From NCBI RefSeq assembly GCF_000967195.1, contig NZ_KQ033871.1:655825-696796 (forward strand): a stretch of 40,972 nt of DNA. Direction: 5' to 3'. Numbering within the stretch: the stretch's first letter is position 1; each line of letters begins with the position of its first letter. Position numbers and translations under genes: made by a program. This DNA comes from Lactobacillus kullabergensis. GTDB lineage: Bacteria; Bacillota; Bacilli; Lactobacillales; Lactobacillaceae. Shown here one piece after another: positions 1-7,438 of this stretch. The notes below the pieces were generated by a model. The model was not told where the DNA came from and made no database searches. It was given only the letters and a program-made list of their open reading frames with translations.

Positions 1-4
1 AAAT

Positions 5-38
5 AAAAGCCTATAATCGTTGTGATTATAGGTTTTTT
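5..38. terminator. Bidirectional intrinsic terminator at the left edge
   Basis: A 9-bp perfect stem (CCTATAATC at 10-18, GATTATAGG at 24-32) encloses a 5-nt loop. It is followed by six T on the + strand and by a T-rich tract (CTTTTATTT) on the - strand. It can end leftward integrase transcription and stop host transcription entering from the left. It lies outside the putative attL core, so it probably belongs to the host. Confidence 0.75.
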
Positions 39-42
39 GATT

Positions 43-58
43 ATTAATGTTCGCCAAA
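43..58 (+). repeat. Putative attL core (direct repeat with 40832-40847)
   Basis: ATTAATGTTCGCCAAA is repeated exactly at 40832-40847. Each copy is followed, after 0 or 1 extra A, by a second TGTTCGC, so both ends carry a tandem ATGTTCGCCAA-like doublet. It sits just beyond the integrase stop codon, the usual attP position in temperate lactobacillus phages. The exact crossover cannot be set without an empty site; the doublets could also be integrase arm sites. Confidence 0.7.
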
Positions 59-72
59 TGTTCGCTGAAGTG

Positions 73-1185
73 CTATATTTCATCCAGCACTTTGACAATT
101 TGACTATCAGATTTCTGTTTAAGTTCATCCAACATGTAAGCATATGTATTAGCTGTAATACTCATATTTGAATGACCTAATCTCTTTGAAATAGAGTATA
201 GATCTACTCCCTTAAATAAAAGCAATGCTACATGGGTATGTCTTAGGCTGTGGAAATGGAAACCTTTCTTCTTAATTCCTAATTTACCTAATTGTTTTCG
301 CAAAACTTTATTAACTGCATTTGAAGTAGGAATGGTACCTGCACCATCAATAAACAATCTTTGATGATTATTCACTTTTAATTGTTTTAATATGTCTAAT
401 AGTTTCTGATCAACTTTGATTACTCTAGTTGAAGTTTTATTTTTGGTTTCTTTATTAATCTCATTAGAATCATAATTAATAATTTTATTATTATCATAAT
501 CCCAGGACTTGGTTATATGTATTTCAAGATGATTAAAATCTATATCGTCCCAAGTTAAAACTCTTATTTCTCCCGGCCTCATTCCAGTATAGATAATTGT
601 TAATAGCATATATCGACTGACATATGATGGCTTAATATCTTTAAGTAACAGAGTCTTTAATTGCTGAACTTGCTTAAAACTGAGATATTCTATTTTTCTT
701 GTTTTGTCTTCGTTCCAAGTTAAATTAATTCTATCAGTGAAATTAATTCTAACTAAGCCATCACTAACAGCATCCTTTACGCAGCTTCTAATTGTACCGT
801 TAGTTTTCTGAACTGTATCTTTTGCATGATTTTTACCATAATCATTAAAAAAGTCCTGATATTTATTACGGGACATTTTTGATAACTTAGTTTTGCCAAA
901 GGTTTCTTTTAAAAGTTGGTAAATATGGGCATATCTATTTTTGGTGTTATTCGATTTTCCAGGTGCTTTGTAACGTTTATACCATTCCTCAAAATAATCT
1001 GCAAAAATTGGATCTTGATCTGATATTAAGTTTTTATCTTTAGCGACTTCAAATTCATTAGCCCATTTTTTAGCCTGCATTTTGGTAGCAAAGCCGCTTT
1101 TAGTCTTATATTTACGATTATTTTGCTCATCATACCAAGATACCTGAGCTTGCCAAGATTTACCACGCTTTTTTATATAAGCCAT
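73..1185 (-). CDS. int: Tyrosine-recombinase integrase
   Basis: Site-specific recombinase that inserts and excises the phage chromosome. The 370-residue length is normal for phage integrases of Gram-positive hosts. Residues 1-50 resemble the arm-type DNA-binding domain, about 60-160 the core-binding domain, and 170-360 the catalytic domain. The catalytic set is visible: R203 (TGMRPGE), H312 and R315 (HSLRHTH), H338 (LGHSN) and the nucleophile Y348 (NTYAYM). The ATG follows AGGAGA at 11-nt spacing. The gene runs leftward to the att repeat, so its C-terminal end abuts attL. Nothing in the sequence suggests inactivation. The family call is firm; the attachment target is not identified. Confidence 0.97.
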   Translation of the reverse strand: MAYIKKRGKSWQAQVSWYDEQNNRKYKTKSGFATKMQAKKWANEFEVAKDKNLISDQDPIFADYFEEWYKRYKAPGKSNNTKNRYAHIYQLLKETFGKTKLSKMSRNKYQDFFNDYGKNHAKDTVQKTNGTIRSCVKDAVSDGLVRINFTDRINLTWNEDKTRKIEYLSFKQVQQLKTLLLKDIKPSYVSRYMLLTIIYTGMRPGEIRVLTWDDIDFNHLEIHITKSWDYDNNKIINYDSNEINKETKNKTSTRVIKVDQKLLDILKQLKVNNHQRLFIDGAGTIPTSNAVNKVLRKQLGKLGIKKKGFHFHSLRHTHVALLLFKGVDLYSISKRLGHSNMSITANTYAYMLDELKQKSDSQIVKVLDEI

Positions 1186-1215
1186 TTTAAATTTTATCTC
1201 CTATGCTATAATAGG

Positions 1216-1233
1216 GTATGCAAAAGGGCATAC
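1216..1233. promoter_or_regulatory. Inverted repeat upstream of int (possible operator)
   Basis: GTATGC-AAAAGG-GCATAC is a perfect 6-6-6 inverted repeat located 31-48 bp upstream of the integrase ATG. It overlaps the region between possible -35 and -10 (TATTAT on the - strand) elements of the int promoter. It could be a protein-binding site or the first hairpin of the divergent small RNA. Confidence 0.35.
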
Positions 1234-1247
1234 TCCCTGTTGTTTTT

Positions 1248-1295
1248 AAGCTATTAAGAACTAGTTTTCCAAGCGTATTCTTAGTAGCTTTTTTT
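1248..1295 (+). terminator. Intrinsic terminator, rightward
   Basis: AAGCTATTAAGAA (1248-1260) pairs with TTCTTAGTAGCTT (1278-1290) with one mismatch pair and is followed by T7 (1289-1295) on the + strand. The - strand side continues into A residues, so the hairpin terminates rightward transcription only, although the flanking genes run leftward. Confidence 0.6.
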
Positions 1296-1382
1296 GTTTT
1301 GTATTCGTTTGTAACTATTATTTTTGTCTTCTTTGCAAATCACATTAGATTTGTCGATTACTTAATGGACAATGTGTTTTCT

Positions 1383-2087
1383 TTAGAATCTAAATTTTTT
1401 ACCACAGTTCATACAAATCATATCTACCTTTTTGGTATTTTTACCTGCAAATCCTGCTATAGCACCAAGTCCTCCAGATAATGCTGTACCAGCAACAGCT
1501 TTACCAACAGAAAAGCCTTTACGATGTTGACCTACGGCTTGAACATTTGTTGATCTGCATTTTGGACAATGTGGTTGTCGCATGGAGTTTATAACAGATC
1601 CTATCATGCTTGTAACTTTTACAGCCTTTTCTAACTTGCTTGTTTTTTCTTCTTGTACTGAATGTTCGGTAACGTTAGCTGTTTCTTCAGTCTGACTGCT
1701 ATAAGTATTGTTTTCTGATTTGAGCTCTTGGTTAGCATTATCCACGACTTCAGGCTCAGAAATAGGTCCTACATTTTTAGGAGCAGAGGTAACAACAGCT
1801 TCTTTTTTAACTATCTCGGACTGCTGTCTTAATTGATTTAAAGTTTTCTGGTGTTCAATGGAATCTTTTAGCTTTTGTTGTTCAATTAAATTTTTGGCTT
1901 CTTTGAAAGGTAATCTCCCTTTATCAAGTTCAACCTTTACAGTATCTTTTATGCCCAAAGGTAATTTATAGCCTAGTGCTTTGATTAAATAGTTATTGTC
2001 ATCAGAACATATTTTTTCTTTACCAACGGAATATCCTTGATTATTAAAAGATAGTTTTTGACCACATATTGCACATGTCTTGCTCAT
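1383..2087 (-). CDS. Zinc-ribbon protein, DUF4428-like N-terminus, unknown function
   Basis: The 234-residue protein has Cys at 5, 8 and 27 in an N-terminal treble-clef-like region (CAICGQ) that resembles DUF4428. A charged, low-complexity linker follows (about 80-165). The C-terminus holds a second zinc ribbon whose two Cys pairs (174/177 and 225/228) are separated by a glycine- and alanine-rich hydrophobic stretch (about 191-216) that could enter a membrane or form a glycine-zipper hairpin. The start is supported by AGGAGGAAT 5 nt upstream. It lies between int and the immunity genes, where temperate lactobacillus phages often carry exclusion or immunity accessories. That role is a guess from position. 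Confidence 0.75.
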   Translation of the reverse strand: MSKTCAICGQKLSFNNQGYSVGKEKICSDDNNYLIKALGYKLPLGIKDTVKVELDKGRLPFKEAKNLIEQQKLKDSIEHQKTLNQLRQQSEIVKKEAVVTSAPKNVGPISEPEVVDNANQELKSENNTYSSQTEETANVTEHSVQEEKTSKLEKAVKVTSMIGSVINSMRQPHCPKCRSTNVQAVGQHRKGFSVGKAVAGTALSGGLGAIAGFAGKNTKKVDMICMNCGKKFRF

Positions 2088-2136
2088 AATATTCCTCCTA
2101 AATTAAGTTTTATATATTATAACGTTTTCATTGAGA

Positions 2137-2547
2137 TCAGAATACTAGATCATCATTTTCTTTAAACAGTCTGTACACATCGCCTTTCATACGATAAGGG
2201 ATACCAAACTGTTCCATAAAAATGCCAGGCTCATCAAATGTTTCAAACTGACTGGATGCATACTTGTATATTAGATTAAGCGAATATAGATCAGCCTTAC
2301 GTTCCTCAGAATTAACAGGCTTACCACAATAAAAAGCTCCGTTAACATTACCATTCATAATATGACCAATTTCATGTCCTATAATAAAAGGCAATTCAAA
2401 TTTATTTTTACTGTTTTGATTTATAACTATCAATTTCTTATCAGGTAAAGCTACTGATTGATAACTTTGCTCTCTTCGAATTAAAGCGCAGCTAATACCA
2501 TGGTCAAAAGCGTATTTTAAAAGGTATTTTACTAAGTCTTCCATCAC
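2137..2547 (-). CDS. immA: ImmA/IrrE-type metallopeptidase
   Basis: Residues 58-62 are HEIGH, the zinc-protease HExxH motif, with downstream Glu candidates (E81/E82, SEERKADLY) for the third ligand. In ICEBs1 and related phages such proteases cleave the partner repressor and trigger induction. The gene directly follows the repressor: the repressor TGA overlaps the ATG at 2544 (TGATG), and a GTG lies one codon earlier (2547), so translation is coupled. The 136-residue length fits a minimal ImmA. Cleavage of the neighbouring repressor is inferred from pairing and order. Confidence 0.88.
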   Translation of the reverse strand: MMEDLVKYLLKYAFDHGISCALIRREQSYQSVALPDKKLIVINQNSKNKFELPFIIGHEIGHIMNGNVNGAFYCGKPVNSEERKADLYSLNLIYKYASSQFETFDEPGIFMEQFGIPYRMKGDVYRLFKENDDLVF

Positions 2548-2894
2548 TCACCTTTACCCTTTCTAATATCACTGTCCATTAAGTTGCGTATGACATCAAG
2601 ATACTCCTTAGGCACCGGTTTGCCACGATATGAATAAATAGTTTCGTCATCCGTGATGTCAACATAAGGATGGCTTTGTTTATTTACAGTAGGTGAAGGA
2701 TCATCGGTATTACCTAAAAGGTAGTCGGTTGATGTATGTAAAACTTGAGCCACTGTTCTTAGCTTTTCAGCAGTTGGTGCTTTTTTTTTCCAATGATATA
2801 TAGTTCTAGTTCCTAAACCAGCTTTGTCATTTACCTCAATTAATGATAAACCACGTTTTTTAGCTAATTCTTTTATACGTTCAAATGTTGTCAT
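2544..2894 (-). CDS. XRE-family lysogeny repressor (CI/ImmR-like)
   Basis: Starting at the ATG at 2894, preceded by TTGGAG, the protein has 116 residues. An in-frame upstream ATG at 2963 lies inside an operator and lacks a ribosome site, so I reject it. Residues about 3-58 form an XRE helix-turn-helix (FERIKELAKKRG, then TRTIYHWKKKAP and TSTDYLLG). The C-terminal tail (about 75-116) contains YRGKPVPKEYLDVIRNL, common in repressors paired with ImmA. It lacks the Ser/Lys autoprotease domain of LexA-like CI, agreeing with proteolysis by the adjacent ImmA. It probably binds the ATTCGCA palindromes in 2924-3115. Confidence 0.9.
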   Translation of the reverse strand: MTTFERIKELAKKRGLSLIEVNDKAGLGTRTIYHWKKKAPTAEKLRTVAQVLHTSTDYLLGNTDDPSPTVNKQSHPYVDITDDETIYSYRGKPVPKEYLDVIRNLMDSDIRKGKGE

Positions 2895-2923
2895 ATAAGG
2901 CTCCAAGGAAAAACAGCAAAAAT

Positions 2924-2970
2924 ATTTCGCAAAATTCGTAAATTTATCTTGAAAAATTCGCAATTATGCG
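2924..2970. promoter_or_regulatory. Repressor-side operators overlapping the leftward promoter
   Basis: ATTCGCA-ATTA-TGCG at 2956-2970 matches the perfect palindrome at 3074-3091 apart from its right end. Further half-sites (TTTCGCA, ATTCGTA) lie at 2925-2940. On the - strand a TTGACA box (2988-2983) precedes this cluster with CATAAT close by, so these sites would overlap the repressor's own promoter and allow autoregulation. Confidence 0.6.
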
Positions 2971-3073
2971 TAATAATATATTTGTCAATTAAATTACTTA
3001 TAAACTTAAATAAATAAAAAAGTATTGAACAGTATGGGGATACCTTTCAAACGCTTATTTATTATACCTTTAT

Positions 3074-3091
3074 ATTCGCACTTATGCGAAT
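3074..3091. promoter_or_regulatory. Perfect palindromic operator
   Basis: ATTCGCA-CTTA-TGCGAAT is a perfect 7-4-7 inverted repeat. A related half-site, ATTCGTAA, lies at 3106-3113 just before the TTGACA box (3118-3123) that probably serves the rightward early promoter. Placement between divergent repressor and Cro-like genes is the classic genetic-switch arrangement. Confidence 0.7.
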
Positions 3092-3117
3092 CAAAGTCAA
3101 TATAAATTCGTAATTTA

Positions 3118-3146
3118 TTGACAAAATTATTTACACTTTTGTTTTA
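3118..3146 (+). promoter_or_regulatory. Probable rightward early promoter
   Basis: A consensus -35 TTGACA lies at 3118-3123. The -10 at 17-bp spacing (GTTTTA, 3141-3146) is weak, so it may need activation or the real -10 may differ. It precedes the Cro-like gene by about 20 bp. Confidence 0.45.
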
Positions 3147-3164
3147 GGAAGAAGGGAGTGAGCT

Positions 3165-3380
3165 ATGTTGCCAGCAGAACAAGCTTTAGCAGAGGCTAAG
3201 TCAAAGATTTTTAGTGCTATCAAAATTGAAATGATAAGACAAGGGTACACAGTTTCAAGTTTGGCAGATCTATTAAATGTGAATAGACCGACACTTAGCT
3301 ATGCAATTCATGGTGGTACCACACCACGTGATATATCAGTTAGGAAAAAAGTATATAAAGTGTTGGGGATGAATAGTTAG
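3165..3380 (+). CDS. Cro-like helix-turn-helix protein
   Basis: A 71-residue protein with one helix-turn-helix at about 28-52 (TVSSLADLLNVNRPTLSYAI), the size and place of a Cro-type repressor that opposes the divergent CI-like protein. It is the first rightward gene after the operators. GAAGGGAGTG upstream supports the ATG. It could also be an antirepressor or excisionase-type regulator; the DNA-binding fold is clearer than the exact role. Confidence 0.8.
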   Translation: MLPAEQALAEAKSKIFSAIKIEMIRQGYTVSSLADLLNVNRPTLSYAIHGGTTPRDISVRKKVYKVLGMNS

Positions 3381-3402
3381 TTAGGAATGAGGTGAATAAA
3401 TA

Positions 3403-3744
3403 TTGGCGAATGTAATAGACTTGCCGATACCAGTTGAAACTTTGGCTGGCGTAGTTGATCAAATAATGGAAAAGCGAGGATATGTCCCCGCAGAGTCCTT
3501 AGTAGGGAAAACAATCAAGATGAAAGAGTTTTCCGAGAAATATTGTGGTAAGAAAGCTCCAAACTGGATAAGGTTATTTATTTTTGACGAATATCCAGAG
3601 ATAAATGTAAAAAACGGCGGCTGGGTTGTTAATCCGCGCAGAACTGAAGAAGGTAGTAAAACAATTATTTTTGAAAAACCAGCTGCGGAATGGATGGAGA
3701 AGCATCGAGGCGAAATAGATTGGAACGCAAAATTACCGCAATAG
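3403..3744 (+). CDS. DUF771-like phage early protein
   Basis: It starts at TTG with GAGGTGA upstream. The 113-residue protein has the DUF771-type pattern: a MKEFSEKY helix, a Trp-bearing helix (NWIRLF), then NGGWVVNP and a terminal aromatic/acidic helix (AAEWMEKHRGEIDW). DUF771 proteins are common in early regions of phages of lactobacilli, lactococci and streptococci and may be winged-helix DNA-binding proteins, but no role is established. Its end overlaps the start of the next open frame. Confidence 0.7.
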   Translation: MANVIDLPIPVETLAGVVDQIMEKRGYVPAESLVGKTIKMKEFSEKYCGKKAPNWIRLFIFDEYPEINVKNGGWVVNPRRTEEGSKTIIFEKPAAEWMEKHRGEIDWNAKLPQ

Positions 3745-3905
3745 TAGGAAGGATATTAGAAAAATGGCAACACTTTTTAAACACATACACCGACATAGAA
3801 CTGAAAAGCAAAAGCTCATTATTAATCTCATTAATAGTAGCTATTGTTGGGCTGGTGTCAACGATTTACGTTCTCAGCTTACGAGAATACATCCCAGGAA
3901 CATAA
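3690..3905 (+). CDS. Small single-pass membrane protein
   Basis: The 71-residue frame overlaps the previous gene by 55 nt. An alternative TTG at 3720 would give a 61-residue product. The N-terminal half is charged and one clear membrane span lies at about 43-63 (SLLISLIVAIVGLVSTIYVL). No ribosome site is convincing for either start, so translation may be coupled to the upstream gene. Small membrane proteins at this position sometimes act in superinfection exclusion, but nothing specific is visible. Confidence 0.5.
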   Translation: MDGEASRRNRLERKITAIVGRILEKWQHFLNTYTDIELKSKSSLLISLIVAIVGLVSTIYVLSLREYIPGT

Positions 3906-3928
3906 AAAAAGCCCGACCGTAATCGGGC
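3904..3928 (-). terminator. Leftward-facing intrinsic terminator
   Basis: GCCCGA (3911-3916) and TCGGGC (3923-3928) form a G+C-rich stem. The T7 tract lies only on the - strand side (A7 at 3904-3910 on +), so it stops leftward transcription inside a rightward operon. Confidence 0.6.
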
Positions 3929-3974
3929 ATGTATTCAATGAAAACGTATAAAGAATACAAGGAGATTATAACAT

Positions 3975-4325
3975 ATGGAAGTAAAAGATGGTAATGAACT
4001 AAAGCAAGCTATCCATGACATTAATGTTCAAGAAGAATTAGCAGAGATTGCTAAAGAAGATCCAGATGCAACATTAATTGGTGATCACGAAAATTCAGTG
4101 ATTTCAAGTTTAATTAAGGGAAGTAATGTTTATAAAAACAATATGGAATTTCTAAAGCATCGTTTAGAAATTAACCATGGCTCCCTAGATAAATTATGTG
4201 AAGAATTAGATTATGATCCGTACGATTTTTTAGCAGATTCTTGTGATATTGATGATGGAGACAGTTTTTCATCAATAATTGAGTGGGCATACGGAAGTGA
4301 AAGGATAGGCGATGTTTTAAAATGA
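3975..4325 (+). CDS. Acidic hypothetical early protein
   Basis: A 116-residue, strongly acidic protein with AAGGAGAT upstream of the ATG. No family is recognised. The central part (LKHRLEINHGSLDKLCEELDYDPYDF) looks helical. The stop overlaps the start of the Gp157 gene (ATGA), showing an operon with coupled translation. A link to Gp157 is suggested only by this overlap. Confidence 0.7.
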   Translation: MEVKDGNELKQAIHDINVQEELAEIAKEDPDATLIGDHENSVISSLIKGSNVYKNNMEFLKHRLEINHGSLDKLCEELDYDPYDFLADSCDIDDGDSFSSIIEWAYGSERIGDVLK

Positions 4326-4801
4326 AACTTTTCGAAATAAACAATGCAATTAAAGAAGTTGCTGATAAAGATGACATTGATCCAGAAACATTAAAAGATA
4401 CACTTGACGCTCTAAAACTAACTAGAGATGACAAGCTGGATGGATTAGCTGGCTTAATTGAACGAGACACCGCAAACATCGATTTTTTGACGAACAAAAT
4501 TAAGCAGCTTACAGAGCAGAAACATCATTACGAGAATCAAAAAAACAACCTTCTAAATTATATGACTGAAGTAATAGATGATGCGGGTATTAAAGAACTA
4601 CATACTGAACATTACATCCTCAAGCCACGTAATTATAAGCAAAAGACCATCATTTCTGATGAGCGTAAATTACCTAAAATTTATATCGTAACCAAAGAAG
4701 TTTCATCAATAGATAAGAGAAAACTTTATCAAGATATGAAAGATGGTCAAGAAGTACCGGGTGCTCATTTAGAACCCAATAGAAAAACAACAATTAGCTA
4801 G
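4322..4801 (+). CDS. Siphovirus Gp157-family protein
   Basis: The 159-residue protein matches the Gp157 pattern: an N-terminal helical domain, a coiled coil (about 55-90, with FLTNKIKQLTEQK), then a beta-rich C-terminus (ILKPRNYKQKTII, LPKIYIV). In a Streptococcus thermophilus phage Gp157 was linked to phage resistance; its mechanism is unknown. In many lactic phages it opens the recombination/replication block, as here. Overlap with the preceding gene supports this ATG. Confidence 0.85.
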   Translation: MKLFEINNAIKEVADKDDIDPETLKDTLDALKLTRDDKLDGLAGLIERDTANIDFLTNKIKQLTEQKHHYENQKNNLLNYMTEVIDDAGIKELHTEHYILKPRNYKQKTIISDERKLPKIYIVTKEVSSIDKRKLYQDMKDGQEVPGAHLEPNRKTTIS

Positions 4802-4810
4802 GAGGCTTTT

Positions 4811-5083
4811 ATGTTAAATAAAGAATTTTTAGACTGGCAGGAAGAAACTTTTAAAGCAATTGAATTATGGACTATCCGTTTAAAGAACGAGGCTTTAAAG
4901 CAATACACTTATATAGGTGCAATTAATTATCTTGATATAAATTATCCTAGTCCACTATGTGCACATGATGGATCGCCTAGTGAGCAATTTCAATCAGTCA
5001 TTAGATCAATGTTTGAAGAAGCGAAAAAGATGGTTTATGAGGAAGCACAGTTGCAGGAGATTAAACATGGAAAATCGAATTAA
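4811..5083 (+). CDS. Hypothetical early protein
   Basis: A 90-residue protein with TAGGAGG before the ATG. It is mostly helical, with aromatic-rich parts (DWQEETFKAIELW, YTYIGAINYLDINYP). No domain is recognised. It ends 17 nt into the next gene, so the two are probably co-translated. Confidence 0.65.
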   Translation: MLNKEFLDWQEETFKAIELWTIRLKNEALKQYTYIGAINYLDINYPSPLCAHDGSPSEQFQSVIRSMFEEAKKMVYEEAQLQEIKHGKSN

Positions 5084-5312
5084 AGAACTGAGCAAAGAAG
5101 AAATTGAATATCGTAAGAAACTAAAGCAGATAGCCCAATCTGGAATTGACATGGCTGGACGCGATTATGTACCTAGTAATAACTTTGCAGATTGGTACGC
5201 TGATTCATTATCTGCAATGGCACAGCTTTGCATTGCAGCAAACTTGGTGACTTTAACTGAAACTGTTGAAAGGCTAACAGATAAAATTAATGAGCAAATT
5301 AAACGTGTTTGA
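5067..5312 (+). CDS. Hypothetical small helical protein
   Basis: I start this gene at the ATG at 5067, preceded by CAGGAGA, giving 81 residues (MENRIKELSKEEIEYRKK...). Upstream in-frame ATGs would lie deep within the previous gene and lack ribosome sites. The sequence is charged and helical with a YVPSNNFADWYADSL segment. No family is recognised. It overlaps the preceding gene by 17 nt and precedes the helicase. Confidence 0.65.
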   Translation: MENRIKELSKEEIEYRKKLKQIAQSGIDMAGRDYVPSNNFADWYADSLSAMAQLCIAANLVTLTETVERLTDKINEQIKRV

Positions 5313-5324
5313 AAAATTATAAAC

Positions 5325-6710
5325 ATGTACAAATTAAGACCATATCAAAACGATTTAATTCAGCGGATTACTAAATCAATGCAACATGGTCACCATCGCA
5401 TTATTGTGCAGTCACCACCGAGAACGGGGAAGACAGTAGTAATGGCAGAAATTGCTAGAAAAACAACTGCTAAAAACAATCGCGTGATGTTTATCATTCA
5501 TCGTAAAGAAGTATTGGATCAAGCTAAAGCCACTTTTAAAGCACAAGGCGTTAATCCTAACTTGGCAATAATGGGCTTAGTACAGACACTATGCAGACGG
5601 GTAAATAAGTTACCTGAACCACAATTAATTCTGATTGATGAAGGACATCATGCTTTAGCAAAAAGCTACCAGAAAATACTAAACAAATTCAAAAATGCTT
5701 ATGTATTGTTCTTCACAGCTACTCCTAGACGAACTGGTCAGAAACAATTAGACCAAATAGCAGACGACATTATTGTTGGTAAATCAATTAAAGAGTTAAC
5801 CGATGAAGGCTTTTTAGCACCGTTTAGGTATTTCCAACCGCCAAACGATTTTAATAGTAAATTACTGAAACGCAGTTCGACTGGTGATTATACTAACAAA
5901 TCAATGGCTGAAGCAATGAACACTAAAATCTTTGGTCATGTAGTTAAGCAATATCAGCGGATTGCAAAGGGAATGCAAGCAGTGGTTTACACCTATTCCA
6001 TTGAATCAGCTAAAAAGGTGGCTGAGGAATTCAATGAAGCAGGAATTTTAGCAAAAGAAGTTGATGGTAAAACACCAGTAGTCGAAAGGGATGCAATTGT
6101 TACTGATTTTAAAAATCAGAAACTAAAGATATTGGTTAACGTCAATCTTTTCACTGAAGGCGTTGATTTACCCAATGTTGATTGCGTAATAATGGCTCGA
6201 CCTACCACATCACTAGCATTGTACTTGCAGTTTTCAATGCGCTGCCTAAATCCAAGGCCTGGTAAAACAGCAATAATTATTGATCATGCTAATAATGTAC
6301 AGAAATTTGGTTATCCAGACGATGACCGAGATTGGAAACAGGCTGTGGTCAGTGGTACAAAATCAGTTTCAAGAATAAATATTGATCCAGGAATGGCAAT
6401 AATTACATGTGATTACTGCTTTGCGGTTGTAAAAACAAGTGAAGTTAAAAATGGCAAGTGTCCACTCTGCGGAAAGCCGATCAAAATTCACGAGGCAAAG
6501 CAAGTTAAAGATGTTGATTTAGTTGAGGCGAAAAATCGTAAAAAATTAATAGCGGAAATAGTAAAAAGTGACTTACTTAAAAAAGTCGCTAGTAAGAAAG
6601 TTAGTGAATTAAAATCTCCAGCTGAATTTAATGCTTATGCAAAATTACATGGGTATAAGCCAGGATGGATTTATTACCAACTTAAAATGAGAGGAATGAT
6701 TAAGAAATGA
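5325..6710 (+). CDS. Superfamily 2 DEAD/DEAH-type helicase
   Basis: ATP-dependent helicase, probably for phage replication or recombination. Motif I is PPRTGKT (31-37), motif II DEGH (105-108), motif III TAT (131-133). The C-terminal RecA-like lobe contains NLFTEGVDLP (274-283) and a motif VI-like QFSMR (302-306). Beyond it, Cys 362, 365, 379 and 382 (CDYC...CPLC) form a zinc ribbon. The 461-residue length is usual for the helicases that precede the AAA ATPase/DUF669 pair in lactic phages. The ribosome site is weak. The 3' end overlaps the next ATG (ATGA). Confidence 0.92.
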   Translation: MYKLRPYQNDLIQRITKSMQHGHHRIIVQSPPRTGKTVVMAEIARKTTAKNNRVMFIIHRKEVLDQAKATFKAQGVNPNLAIMGLVQTLCRRVNKLPEPQLILIDEGHHALAKSYQKILNKFKNAYVLFFTATPRRTGQKQLDQIADDIIVGKSIKELTDEGFLAPFRYFQPPNDFNSKLLKRSSTGDYTNKSMAEAMNTKIFGHVVKQYQRIAKGMQAVVYTYSIESAKKVAEEFNEAGILAKEVDGKTPVVERDAIVTDFKNQKLKILVNVNLFTEGVDLPNVDCVIMARPTTSLALYLQFSMRCLNPRPGKTAIIIDHANNVQKFGYPDDDRDWKQAVVSGTKSVSRINIDPGMAIITCDYCFAVVKTSEVKNGKCPLCGKPIKIHEAKQVKDVDLVEAKNRKKLIAEIVKSDLLKKVASKKVSELKSPAEFNAYAKLHGYKPGWIYYQLKMRGMIKK

Positions 6711-7438
6711 TAGTTTTACCAAAACCAAAAAAATTAGAACCAAAGGCACAGCCGCACAACTTTTTCATCTGGGGAGCCCCAATGAGTGGCAAGAGTTATT
6801 TTGCCAGCTTTTTCCCGAATCCAATTGTACTTAACACTGACGGCAACAGTGATCAGGGAACCGCACCAGCGTTTCAAATTAGGAATTTAAGAGACAAAAA
6901 TGGCAAGCCAACGCAACTAGTTACCCAACAGCTTGACGATATTATTTTAGCTTTACAAACGGAAAACGAGCAACGTAAACCAGAAGAACAATTCAAAACG
7001 ATTGTAGTAGATGTAATAGACGACATTATCGTTATGCTCGAGCAAGCAATCTGCTGGGATAACAATGTTAAGTCACTAGGTGATATTCCGTATGGCAAAG
7101 GCTACGCATTATTTAACACGGCATTGCAACAGCTAGTGATGGATTTAAAAGCTTTACCGATGAACATCATCTACATAAGTCGGGAGATTTCAATCACTGA
7201 TGAAAACACTGGGGCAACAACTTACCATCCTTCACTTAAGACTAAATATTTTAATGTTGTGAACGGGAATTGTGACGTGGAAATCAGAACTAAAAAAGTT
7301 GGTGATGGTGTTAATGCTTCCTACTTTAGAGAAGTCAAGAGCTTAAGAACACAATATAATCCGAAAAATATAACAGACCATCGTATTTTAAAACTATTGG
7401 AAACATGCAATGGAATTTTTAAAAAGGAGAGTAAATAA
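6707..7438 (+). CDS. RecA-like phage ATPase (AAA_24 / Sak4-like)
   Basis: Walker A is GAPMSGKS (23-30), and a Walker B-like strand TIVVDVIDD ends near residue 106. The fold resembles the single-domain RecA-like proteins annotated as phage nucleotide-binding protein, some of which (Sak4) promote single-strand annealing with a phage SSB. The next gene carries an SSB-like tail, which fits a recombination pair. It overlaps the helicase at its start and the next gene by one base (TAATG). Recombinase activity is inferred from family and context. Confidence 0.85.
   Translation: MIVLPKPKKLEPKAQPHNFFIWGAPMSGKSYFASFFPNPIVLNTDGNSDQGTAPAFQIRNLRDKNGKPTQLVTQQLDDIILALQTENEQRKPEEQFKTIVVDVIDDIIVMLEQAICWDNNVKSLGDIPYGKGYALFNTALQQLVMDLKALPMNIIYISREISITDENTGATTYHPSLKTKYFNVVNGNCDVEIRTKKVGDGVNASYFREVKSLRTQYNPKNITDHRILKLLETCNGIFKKESK

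Larger units (their letters stand above)
1207..1295 (+). ncRNA. Candidate small RNA divergent from int
   Basis: An extended -10 promoter (TG at 1204-1205, TATAAT at 1207-1212) faces right. About 36 nt past the expected start (near 1219) begins a strong terminator hairpin (1248-1260 with 1278-1290, then T7), predicting a transcript of about 77 nt. Its 5' part holds an inverted repeat, GTATGC (1216-1221) and GCATAC (1228-1233). No convincing protein is encoded before the terminator. The region overlaps the integrase promoter area on the other strand, so a role in int control is possible. This is inferred from signals only. Confidence 0.35.

Noticed and set aside
1218..1481. Rightward frame of 87 residues with hydrophobic stretch upstream of int
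   Set aside because: It has no ribosome site, crosses a strong terminator and runs into the zinc-ribbon gene on the other strand; a short RNA is the better reading.
4171..4497. Leftward 108-residue frame opposite the acidic protein and Gp157
   Set aside because: Overlaps two genes with clear ribosome sites and overlaps; composition is that of a shadow frame.
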